The position numbers and the translations under genes are program-made. The notes under the pieces are model-generated. The model saw nothing but the letters and a program-made list of their open reading frames with translations, made no database searches and was not told the DNA's origin. From Saprolegnia diclina VS20 (Eukaryota > Oomycota > Saprolegniomycetes > Saprolegniales > Saprolegniaceae): a stretch of 42,119 nucleotides of DNA. Location of the stretch: contig NW_008246085.1 of the NCBI RefSeq assembly GCF_000281045.1, positions 206,598-248,716 on the forward strand. Direction: 5' to 3'. Within the stretch, counting starts at the first letter, position 1; each line of letters starts with the position of its first letter. Shown piece after piece: positions 34,101 through 42,119 of the stretch.

Positions 34101-34840
34101 CGGGCATGACGTCGTGGCCCCAGTTTTGGAGACACGTGAGCGCGACGAACGCAGCATCCGGCCTGCAAGGGACGTCAACTTTGCAGACGACGAGCGATAT
34201 GCAAACGGTACATGGAGATGAGCGTGTCCCGAACAAGATGCAGCACGTGGATTGCGTCCTTCTGAAAGGCTTGGACCATCGTGGCGACCTGGGGCACGGA
34301 CTCGGCGAGCGAGCACTGCGAGTAGATCTCACCAGGAATGCCCGCGAGCACCTCGAGCAAGAGCAGCAGCCCGTGTGGCGACGCTTGGTTTGCCAAGAGC
34401 GTGCTGTGCAGACGCTCCTTCCACGACGGCCAATCTTGCTGGATCTGGACGACGGCGCTCGCGAGCGCGAGGCACACGAGCCGCTCGACAGGACGCACCG
34501 ACGCCGACGTCCGCGGTCGGTCGGCGATCAGAAACTGCAGCAAGTTATCGCGCACATGGACTTGGTCCGGTGCGTCCAGCACCGGAATGGCGCTTCGGAG
34601 CAGCCGCGCCGCAATGAAAAGCGCCGCCTCCGAGACCGACGCGCCGGCGGCCGAGGACATGAGCACGCGAAGCACGAGCTGCCACGACGTCGGGTCCATC
34701 TGGAAGCGGAGGAGGCGGTCGTGCGCCTCTCGCTGGGCCGCGGACCCCGCGCTGCCATTCACGAGGAGCACGTCGCAGCAGTGGATGAACTCGTCCATGT
34801 CACCACCGTGTATGGAAGATTGCAAGGAGTTACCGGCCAT
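31170..34840 (-). CDS. Importin-13/transportin-3-like karyopherin
   Basis: A HEAT-repeat nuclear transport receptor of the importin-beta superfamily, nearest in layout to TNPO3/importin-13/Mtr10, which carry SR proteins and other cargoes into the nucleus with Ran. About 11 exons give roughly 1,070 residues. The first exon (34212-34840) has L-L-R-F-Q-M-D-P-T-S-W-Q-L, L-A-L-A-S-A-V-V-Q-I-Q-Q-D-W-P-S-W-K-E, and L-L-L-L-L-E-V-L-A-G-I-P-G-E-I-Y, the typical N-terminal helices. Later, L-E-F-W-F-F-V-F-E, L-K-C-Q-Y-P-P-W and R-D-L-R-R-Y-I-G-D-T-L match the characteristic middle part of TNPO3. Further helices run to the end L-N-E-F-I-D-V-M-N. Introns include 34163-34211, a 29-bp intron at 33458-33486, and several of 38-52 bp. 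ATG 34840 or 34798 may be the start. The subfamily assignment is less sure than the superfamily. Confidence 0.78.
33458..33486 (-). other. 29-bp intron in the karyopherin gene
   Basis: GTACTT donor and GCGTAG acceptor, 29 bp apart, join V-D-T-V-E to A-Y-L-A-Y-L-V-L-C in phase 0. The unspliced frame runs into an arginine-rich, non-family sequence, and the spliced one continues helix-like repeats leading to F-W-F-F-V-F-E. Confidence 0.6.
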
Positions 34841-35425
34841 CCCCGAGACTTTATACTATCAGAACTTGGAGGTTTTCATACCGGCGGTTGAAGTTGCTCT
34901 GGCGACCGACGACGGTGATCATCCTAAATCCGCCGATCAACGCCAGCAAGACGCGGCCACGATCTGCTCGTCGAGGCAGGACCAACGCGGTGGCACACAT
35001 TGTGGTCAGACCCATGGCCCGTCTAGATCTAGGTCTAGATCTAATAGATCTGGATCTGTGCCAGGAAAGGTGGGGTCCACTCGGCGTGAAGAGAAGTACT
35101 TCAAGCTGTGGAAGTAAGCGTGATGTCCGAGGTCACGAGCCACTCTTGGATGGCTGCGTAAACACAGTGGGGCTGCAGTGGCCAAGGTGGCTTTGCTCTT
35201 GGAAGATTCTGCTTTGAATATGTGGACGGGACTCTACTATGTAGTACGTGGTACCTTGGGCGCTTCACCACGCGCCATCGCGGAGCTGCGAGCGAGCTTT
35301 CGCGCCGTGAGTTGGTGTCCCGAGTGTGGACTGGGATTGGCTGGGTTTCAATAACGCGTGTGATTGGCTACAATTCCTGCATCGAGCGATGATTGGTCAA
35401 AAGTCGAGTCCAAGGGTTTGCGGCC
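34841..35425. promoter_or_regulatory. Divergent promoter with AGATCT repeats and three CCAAT boxes
   Basis: Separates the karyopherin start from MED21. A cluster of TCTAGATCTA/AGATCT units lies at 35031-35058. Closer to MED21 three inverted CCAAT boxes (ATTGG) lie at 35336-35340, 35363-35367 and 35392-35396, spaced 27 and 29 bp, the last 30 bp before the ATG. Even spacing near one helical multiple suggests NF-Y type control; this is inference. No gene is seen. Confidence 0.55.
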
Positions 35426-35800
35426 ATGGACAAGGTCTCGGAGCTGCAGCAATGCGTCGACCAAATGGCGCTCGACATGTTCAACGCGCTGCGGCTGCTG
35501 CCGTCGATCGCCAAGGACGCGTCGCCCGAGGAGGTCAAGGAGCAGCGTGAGCGCGTCAAGGGCCTCGCGCGCGACCTCTTGCTCACGGCCAAGAAGACCA
35601 ACGACGTCATCGACAGCCTCCCTGGCCTCGACAAGACCGAAGACGAGCAGCTCGACGAGATGGCCAAGCTCCAGCTTGCGAGCGACGAAGAAGCGCGCAA
35701 CCTCTTTGAGGCCGAAGAAGAAGCGCTTCTCTGGAACCAGCGCGCCCAAGAGTCGCTCCGCGTCATTTGCGATACCCGCTTGAAGCGCTCGGACGCGTAA
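35426..35800 (+). CDS. MED21: Mediator complex subunit 21
   Basis: Small subunit of the Mediator middle module, which pairs with MED7 and links activators to RNA polymerase II. The 124-residue single-exon protein starts M-D-K-V-S-E-L-Q-Q-C-V-D-Q-M-A and continues F-N-A-L-R-L-L, then, after a charged stretch, the family core K-K-T-N-D-V-I-D-S-L-P-G-L (about 56-68), which corresponds to the A-K-D-I-D-V-L-I-D-S-L-P of animal MED21. The C-terminal half is a charged coiled coil (E-E-A-R-N-L-F-E-A-E-E-E-A-L-L). Length is near the usual 130-145. ATG 35426 is preferred over the in-frame upstream GTG region because conservation begins there. Nothing is broken. Confidence 0.88.
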   Translation: MDKVSELQQCVDQMALDMFNALRLLPSIAKDASPEEVKEQRERVKGLARDLLLTAKKTNDVIDSLPGLDKTEDEQLDEMAKLQLASDEEARNLFEAEEEALLWNQRAQESLRVICDTRLKRSDA

Positions 35801-36196
35801 GCCAGCTTTCTACCTTGATATCTATAGCATTGCCACTCGCCGTGATCAATTCCTCTGCAAGTACTCTCGACCACAGCAGCAACACGATCATGTTCATATC
35901 GTCCAAGCATCGAATGCTGTTTGCCGCTGATTGATGCATTACCCACAGTCACCTTATCGGAGCACTTGATGTACGAGAGTCTCTTGCGTACTTTATCTCT
36001 AGCAGTTAGGCGCCTTGACAAACGCATGTGCTCTGTGGCGATGACCAAGATGGGGTCGGCTCTCAGGTCGTCCGTCGGCTTGAACCGCCATTGCCTTCTG
36101 TATAAATGCATACCTCTCATTTTGCATAGATTTAGATATTTAGCTAGAAAGGTTTGGAGATTGCACTGTCAAATCGGATACGATTTTGTTGCCACG
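35801..36196. other. Spacer between MED21 and COG5
   Basis: AT-richer noncoding DNA holding the 3' end of MED21 and the COG5 promoter. I see no strong element. The region immediately before the ATG is rich in A and T (36110-36150). Confidence 0.4.
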
Positions 36197-38764
36197 ATGA
36201 CGCTGACCATGGAGGACGTCGTCGCCAAGCTCCGCGCCGACGGTAGCCGATAGCGATGGGCTAGAGCTCACGGCTGCTGTGTAGACGAGCTCAAGGTCTT
36301 TGTCGCGCCCGAGGTACCCGTGACGGAGATCGCGAGTGCGATCATCGCATCTGACGCCAAGCCCACAAAAGACGCGAGCGCCTCGAGCGGGTCGGAAGAG
36401 TTTCTGCAAAAGCTATCGGTCGCGATCCAGCACATTGACTCGTCCATCGAAACGTACGTAAGCGCGTCGCACATGGAGCTTCTGCGCCAAGTTGGGTCCG
36501 TCGATGGGCTCAAGCAGCACGTCACGACACTGCACAGCGACGTCACGGACGTTAAACATGCAATCGACCGCATGGACAACGACGTGCAAAAGGTCCGGCG
36601 CGTGCTCTCGCGCACGATCCAGCAGCTGCGCAATGTAGACACGTGTAGCTCGATCGTCCAGCGTCTCCTCCGCTTCCAGACGCTGGCGCTTGGGCTGCGC
36701 GCGCTGTCGCCCATCGTGTTTGCTGCGCCGGCCGACGACGCCGACTACTACGCTGCGTGCTCCAAAGCGTCACTCGCACTCTACGAAGCCGAGCTCTTGT
36801 TGCAGTCGAGTCAAGACGCGTCGCGCTTTCAAAGCCTCTCGCTCGTGGCCCCCGAAGTGCCCCATCTTCGCAAGCTCCGAGCCCACTTGGTCAAGCAAAT
36901 GAAGACGACGCTCAAGATTGGCATGTCGTCGACCGACCAGACAGCAATTGCAAGCACGCTCCAAGTCCTCTACCAGCTCGGACTCGACACGTTCTCCGAG
37001 ACAGTCCAAGCCTGCGTCAACGAAGTACTCCACGACTTCGAAACCAAAGCCACGAACATGCTCAAGGAAAGCCACATGGCGACGACGACCAACGACGGCG
37101 ATGCCAAGGCGGCCGACGCGTGGATCGCAGCGCAGAACGTTCTCGATTTGCTCTCGTCGTACGCGCTGCAAGTGTGGCACCTACAGCGTGTCCTTGTCAA
37201 GCTGCCGAGCGGCGGGTCGACCAAAGCGTGCTTCTTCGATGCGGTTGTGCAGCCGGACGAGCCGTCGCTCGTCTTGACCTTTTGGGACATTGGCTGTGCG
37301 CTCCTCTCGGAGCTCTTCAAGAAGGCCATGGAATACCGGCTGAGCGTGAAGAGCGTGCTGATTGGCCACTACCCGCGGCTCCGCGCCGAGGCTCTCCGCA
37401 TCGTGACGGCGTGGGCTGCGACGACGGCGCGGCTCTTGTTGGCCGACGCCGGGCGTCCCCACCGCGCCATGGCGCTGCCGATAAACTCGATGCAAGCCGA
37501 GCTCCTCGATGCGTTCCAAGCGATTGCCACCAAGTTCCAAGAGCGATCGGGCGACCGCCTTTTGCATCCGATCACAATGATGTTTCCGCAGTCGAACGGG
37601 TACCACCCGTCGCCGCCAAGCCGCAGTGACATGCACACGCTGCTCAAGATCCTTTCGGTCGAAGTCGACGCGGGCGGCGACGACCCCGTCGTTGTGTGTA
37701 TGGTGCTGCATGGCGTGCGTCGCGCGGTCGAGCAGTTTTGCGCCAACATTGCGTCCACCGCGCATGCTGGCGCGTCGGCGTTAGCGCTGCCACCGACGTC
37801 GGCCCGCACGGTTGCCCACGCCCACAACATGGCACTGCTGCACCTCTGCCACCAGCTCGACGACGCGCTTCTCGAGCTGCCGATCAACAAAAGCGAAGGC
37901 GTGGCCGAGGCCATTGCGGGCCCGCTCGCGTCGCTTCGCGAGCCCCTCGAGCGGCTCTCGCAGCGTCTGCTGAGTGCGTACTTGGACGTTCTCGCAACGC
38001 GCTGCGAAAGCATTTTCGCAAGCATGCACGATGAGAGCTTTGTCTCGAACGTCACCACCGACCGCTTCATGGTCGAGTTGACCTCCGTCTTCAACGTGCT
38101 CTTGACCGAGCACTTTGGCCGCCTCGGCCTCGACGGCGCGACGATCGCGACGACGTGTCTCGATGCGTTCTGCAACCGGCTCCTCTCGGCGTTTGCGCGG
38201 CACATTGCGCTCGTCCGGCCGCTCAACGACCATGGCAAGTGCCGCTTGGTCAACGACATGGCGCAGCTCGAAGCGTTCTTGAGCCGCGTCCGGCCGCTCC
38301 ACGGCCTCGTGTTCGAGGAGTTTCGGGCCATGAAGCACGTCCTCTTCCTCGAGAACGACCGCATCTTTCGCGACGCGCGCCTCGACAAGGTGCGGCCGAG
38401 CAACGTGTGGCACCACGTGCTCTCGCGGGCTCCTGCGTCGCTCGCCCTGCCGCACAAGACCAACAACATATCGGCCGCCGCGTACGTCTTGTGGATGGAG
38501 ACCAGCGCGGGTCTCGACGCGTACAGCCCGCCGACGCCGCCGTCCGAACTGCCGCTTGGCCGCGCGAGCTGGAGAGACCGCACGCTCGCGCTCGCGGCCG
38601 AGCAAGCCATTTGGGCAAATGTCGCGAGCACGCTGGAGGCTTATGCGCAGCGCACGGCGGCCTTGGGACAACCCGTGGACCATATCTATGACCTAATCAC
38701 CGCGTTTGGGCCGTCGCTCCTCGCCGGCTACGAAGTCGCGACCAAGGCGTACCTCTTCCCTTGA
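36197..38764 (+). CDS. COG5: Conserved oligomeric Golgi complex subunit 5
   Basis: Subunit of the eight-protein COG tether that docks retrograde vesicles at the Golgi; COG5 belongs to lobe B with COG6, 7 and 8. Exon 1 is 36197-36242, intron 36243-36284 (42 bp, tag acceptor), exon 2 36285-38764, giving 841 residues, close to human COG5. The N-terminus E-L-K-V-F-V-A-P-E-V is followed by a long coiled-coil (L-K-Q-H-V-T-T-L, V-K-H-A-I-D-R-M, V-L-S-R-T-I-Q-Q-L) and then R-L-L-R-F-Q-T-L-A-L-G-L-R-A-L. The rest is an alpha-helical rod typical of CATCHR tethers, with H-Y-P-R-L-R-A-E-A-L near the middle and L-A-G-Y-E-V-A-T-K at the end. The large exon is one uninterrupted frame. It ends only 31 bp from the 3' end of the next gene on the minus strand. 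Confidence 0.85.
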
Positions 38765-38795
38765 GCAAATTGGAAATAGGAGGAGGCAACTGCGA

Positions 38796-39994
38796 TTACA
38801 ATAACATGGACGTGACGATGCCTTCGGCTAGCGACCGATCGATGTGCACGAGGCTCTTCCCGACGAGCGCGTAAATGGCGCGGACGACGTGTGCGTCGTC
38901 GCAGCCGGTGGCCGCCGCCTCGGCCTGCAGCTGTGTCTTGCTCATCTCGCCGTTGTTGGCATACAAGAGCTGGAGCACGACCGCACACGTGTGGTGAGGG
39001 GTACCGGGCGTGCCGTTCGCGGCCTGCGTCTCGACGAGGCGCTGCATCTGGGCCTTGAGCGCTGTTACGGACGCCGTCTCGATCTCGAGCTTGGTTTGCC
39101 ACTGCCCCAGCGCGTCGGCGAGGGCGGCGGCGCGGGCCTCGACCGTTGGTCGATCCATGCTCGCGTCGTCGGCCATTGGCTCTTCGTACGCCAAGATGGT
39201 CTTCTTGAGGCTGTCGCGCTCCAGCTTCAAGCGCTCCAGCTCTGCAGACTGGGACGTCTGAACCTTCTCGGACTCGAGGACGTGCTCGTCGCGCTGGCGT
39301 TTGAGGGCGGCGAGGGCCGCGAGGAGGTCCTTCTTCTCCTCGGCCCGCAGCAGCAAGATCTCTTCAAGCGTCTCGTTCTCGTCCATCAAGAGTGACGGGT
39401 CTACACGATGTACATGAGCACATGCTACGAGGTATCTCGCGTAGTACCGATGGCAGCCCGCGCTTCGCCGTCGCGAATGTCCGTCTCGAGGCTCTCAATG
39501 TCCTCTTGCACCTTTGCGAGCTTCGTCTCCAGATGCTCGAGTTCGGCGCGACCCGCTTGCATTTGGCCTTCCCACTCTTGCTCCTTCTGCTCTTGACGCT
39601 CGTTGATGCGCGAGTCAAGGTACAAATCCGACTTGCGCGTGTGCAGCTGCTTGGACATGCCGGCCATTTGCACTTGGAGCGCCTTGCACTTCTTCTCAAG
39701 ACTCTCAAACGTCGTCGAGTAGTGCGTGATCTCTACGTTGCCACCGCCATGAGCTCATCCTTGTCTCGGCGGCGTCATCGTACCGTCCAAGTCGCCGAGC
39801 GCCGCCGCCGTGTCTCGGAACTCGGCCCAGAACTCGTCGCCAGTCTTGCGGCGCGCCTCGGCCGCGCGGTCGGGCTTGGGCGCGTTGAGCTCCGTGACGT
39901 AGATGGGCTTCTGCTGCTCCATCGGGTGGAACTCGTGGCGCCCCAAGGACGCACTAATGATCTCGATCTCCTCCACGAGCCGGGGCAGCGCCAT
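38796..39994 (-). CDS. Unrecognised coiled-coil protein with C-terminal winged-helix-like domain
   Basis: I do not recognise this gene. Three exons (39784-39994, 39448-39732, 38796-39400; introns 51 and 47 bp, all frame-preserving) give 366 residues. The start M-A-L-P-R-L-V-E-E-I is followed by a conserved-looking segment (H-P-M-E-Q-Q-K-P-I-Y-V-T-E-L) and F-W-A-E-F-R-D. Two long coiled coils follow (about residues 70-250). The C-terminal 70 residues, H-T-C-A-V-V-L-Q-L-L-Y then M-S-K-T-Q-L-Q and V-V-R-A-I-Y-A-L-V-G-K-S-L-V, have the helix and strand order of a winged helix. Such a coil plus wing layout occurs in kinetochore, cilium and transcription proteins. An E2F-like site about 85 bp upstream hints at cell-cycle expression. 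An upstream in-frame ATG at 40072 would add 26 residues but the sequence there looks noncoding. Confidence 0.7.
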
Positions 39995-40075
39995 CGCGTT
40001 TTTGGCGTCCGAGAATCCGGATACGACGACGCAAAATCCGGATAAACAAGACTTCCAATAATTCAAAACCATTTA

Positions 40076-40085
40076 TGGCGGGAAA
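40076..40085. promoter_or_regulatory. E2F-like site upstream of the coiled-coil gene
   Basis: TGGCGGGAAA matches the E2F/DP consensus (TTTGGCGGGAAA core) and lies about 85 bp upstream of the minus-strand start at 39994. Two direct copies of AATCCGGATA sit between it and the gene (40014-40023 and 40035-40044). E2F sites mark S-phase genes in animals, plants and many protists; use here is inference. Confidence 0.5.
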
Positions 40086-40194
40086 TTTGGCTCCATTTTG
40101 AGCACTTGAAGTTATAAGTCAAAACAGAAGAGCTCGATCATCATAGCTTAGAGACAGCGAGCATATAAAGGCGGACGCTGCAGGATGCTTGACA

Positions 40195-42119
40195 CTACGC
40201 TGGGACGTACGTCGGGCGCGATGCAGCGTTTGCCGTACTGTACTTGAGCTGGAGGCTCTTGAAGAGCCGTGCTTCGTTGCCTTGGTACTTGGCGAGGAGT
40301 TCGTCGACTTCGGGGAGCTTGGCGGGGTTGTGCTTGGCGTAAAACGCGGTCAGAAGCGCCTTGTAGTTGACGGTCGGAGGCGGCGGAAGCGCGCCCCGGG
40401 TCACGTACGCGTGCCCGTCGCTTTCGGTCGCGTCTCTGCGCACAAACTGTCGTAAAAGGTGGAGAAACAGTTCGTTCTCCCGCCCCGCGTGGTCGCGCAA
40501 GAGCCGCTCCATCGCGCTCTGTGCAATCACGTGCCCCGGGGCGTACATAGCGCAGAAACTCTCGAGACGTCCGAGGTAGTTGGGCGGGTCCAGCGACAGC
40601 GGCGACATGATCGGTCGCGACTTGACGTCCGTGGCGTATGCCGTCTTCCGCGCGGCCAGCTTGGGTGTCGGTGGTCGCCCGAGCACCGACGGCGGCGGCG
40701 TGCGAGCGCCCAGCGACATCTTGCGCGCGCGGGGCGACTCGTCGCTCTCAGGCTCCGAGACACGGGGCGGGATCGCAATCGGCGTGGGGCGCTGCAGCGG
40801 CGACGGGGCCTTGGCCTTGGGCGACAGCGAAAACGGCAACGTCGCCACCTTGATTGGCTTGGACGACTTGTTTCTTGTCGGCGTCGATGGGATCGACGAG
40901 GTGGGGCTGTTGCCGCCGGGTGGCGAGGACGCGTCATCGGGACACGTCTCACTTAGCGGATCTTCTCTTCTTGTCTGTATCGTCGGCATTGGAGCCGGTG
41001 CTTGGAACGAGAGGTGGCCTCGTGGCGTCTTTGGTGGCGCGGGAACCGTCAGTGTAGCTGTCGAAAGGAGCGAACTACGGACGCGGAGGGGCTTGGCGGC
41101 CGGCTTGGTCGACGCTGGCGGCAAAAGCGATGTCGAAACGAGCCGAGGTGCACAGACACGGAGGGTGCCAAAGACCTTATCGAGATCGGAGACACTCGCG
41201 TCTTCCTGGCGCAGCGCAAGCAACATCGAGGGCGCTACTGCCGGTGAAGCGACGGCCGTGAGCTTGTCCATGTGGCCAGCCAGATCCAGCGCATGGTTGT
41301 ACTGCTCCTTGGAGCGGTCGTAGCTTTGCTTGAGCGCATGCAGCACGTCGCTCGGACGACTGGAGCTAGCGCAATCGATCAGATGTAGTCCGTCAGAACA
41401 CAGCGACCAATTACCCGAGATGTGCGAGGCGGGCCGAGAGACTGACGCACGTCTCATTGACGCCACAAAACTTTTGCTGTAGCTCGTCGTACGTGGCCAA
41501 GGACCGCGCATCGAGGGGGTCCGTCGCCGGGTCTGCGAACACTTGCAGCCGGTTGGCTTCGTCGATCTCGTCGCGCACGGTCTTGCTCTGCGTGACGACA
41601 CGAGCGACATCGGCTTCAGTCACATGAAATCTTTCGTCGAGCTCCTGAACGCCGTCGGACATTGCACGTCCCTTGCGTCGCACGTCACAAAAGAGCGTCT
41701 CGTGCGCAGCAAGGTCCAAGCGCGGGGTCGCGCGCAGCTGCTGCAAGGTCCGATCAAACTCGCGGATGAGCTTCCAGAGTGCATCTTCCGCCGCATGGGA
41801 CGGTGCTGGTGGCGCGACGCTCGGTGGCGCCGATGGGTGCGTGCTGCTGCTCTGTTTGGCTTCCTTGGGCGGATCCGCTGATTTGACCGGGGCCTTGCGT
41901 GCCGAGCCAAACCCGGGTGCTGTGGCCATGCGGGCCAGTGCCTGCGAAATGTCGGGCGTGAACGACGCCTTGTCCATCGTGCTGTTGCTGCGCGGCCTTG
42001 TCGACAGTGGTGCCTTTTCAGATGAATCTTGCGTTTTGCTGCTAACATCAATGACTTCCGTCGGCACTTCCTCCTCCAGACGGGCGTCGCTTCTGCCCGC
42101 CGTGGCAAAGACAGGCGCC
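40195..42119 (-). CDS. Proline-rich protein, possible Nup214/Nup159-type nucleoporin (5' partial)
   Basis: The gene starts beyond the right edge; the frame is open at 42119 (A-P-V-F-A-T-A-G-R-S-D). The first visible exon runs to 41415, the intron is 41366-41414 (49 bp) and the last exon 40195-41365. Visible order: Ser/Pro/Lys-rich disordered stretch, a coiled coil (L-W-K-L-I-R-E-F-D-R-T-L-Q-Q-L and V-T-Q-S-K-T-V-R-D-E-I-D-E-A), a long Pro/Ser-rich segment with many S-P and T-P sites, and a C-terminal pair of related motifs: F-C-A-M-Y-A-P-G-H with E-N-E-L-F-L-H-L-L, and F-Y-A-K-H-N-P-A-K with L-L-A-K-Y-Q-G-N-E-A-R-L-F-K-S-L. The coil after disordered repeats is reminiscent of Nup214/Nup159, but no clear FG repeats are visible, so the assignment is a guess. 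The S-P/T-P density suggests phosphorylation. Confidence 0.65.

Noticed and set aside
35031-35058. AGATCT cluster as a transposon end
   Set aside because: No inverted partner, target-site duplication or transposase is visible; it is treated as a simple local repeat.
37369-38631. 420-codon open frame on the minus strand over COG5
   Set aside because: Shadow frame; COG5 on the plus strand is uninterrupted and has family features and expected length.

Overview
The window reads as nuclear DNA of an oomycete, most likely a saprolegnialean water mould. The evidence is dense genes on both strands, GC-rich codon-third positions, very short introns (mostly 41-58 bp, some 29-35 bp) that nearly all end in TAG, CCAAT boxes close to start codons, and a typical protist mix: a very large Ig/FG-GAP/Calx-beta surface protein, a katanin-like 2 ATPase, and coiled-coil proteins resembling the oomycete M96 family. 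Genus and species cannot be fixed from sequence alone. All exon maps below were spliced by eye and have no transcript support.

Layout. 1-11533 (+): most of a giant secreted or surface protein, its start codon just outside the window, built from eight Ig-like repeats, FG-GAP/integrin-alpha-like blades, a recurring small beta domain, a lectin-like domain and two Calx-beta domains; it stops abruptly after the last Calx-beta. 11534-13135: 1.6 kb without a convincing gene. 13136-24036: housekeeping genes packed with short gaps: PRPP synthetase (+), a TMEM115-like Golgi protein (-), a TDA3-like FAD oxidoreductase (+), a KATNAL2-like ATPase (+), an unusual nucleotidyltransferase-like/EamA transporter fusion (+), a tiny COX14-like membrane protein (+) and prohibitin 1 (-).

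24615-31084: three paralogous coiled-coil/START-like genes (M96-like), the first on the minus strand and divergent from the other two, separated by 1.2-1.5 kb spacers that carry small repeats and palindromes. 31170-42119: an importin-13/transportin-3-like karyopherin (-), Mediator subunit MED21 (+), Golgi tethering subunit COG5 (+), an unrecognised coiled-coil/winged-helix protein (-) with an E2F-like site upstream, and the 3' part of a proline-rich, possibly nucleoporin-like protein (-).

These are mostly single-copy cellular genes that do not form one pathway. Two Golgi components (TMEM115, COG5) and two nuclear-transport candidates (karyopherin, possible nucleoporin) sit near each other, but nothing in the sequence shows co-regulation. 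The most unusual items are the nucleotidyltransferase-EamA fusion, the giant adhesin-like protein, the M96-like trio and the ultra-short introns. I saw no tRNA, rRNA, CRISPR or intact transposon.
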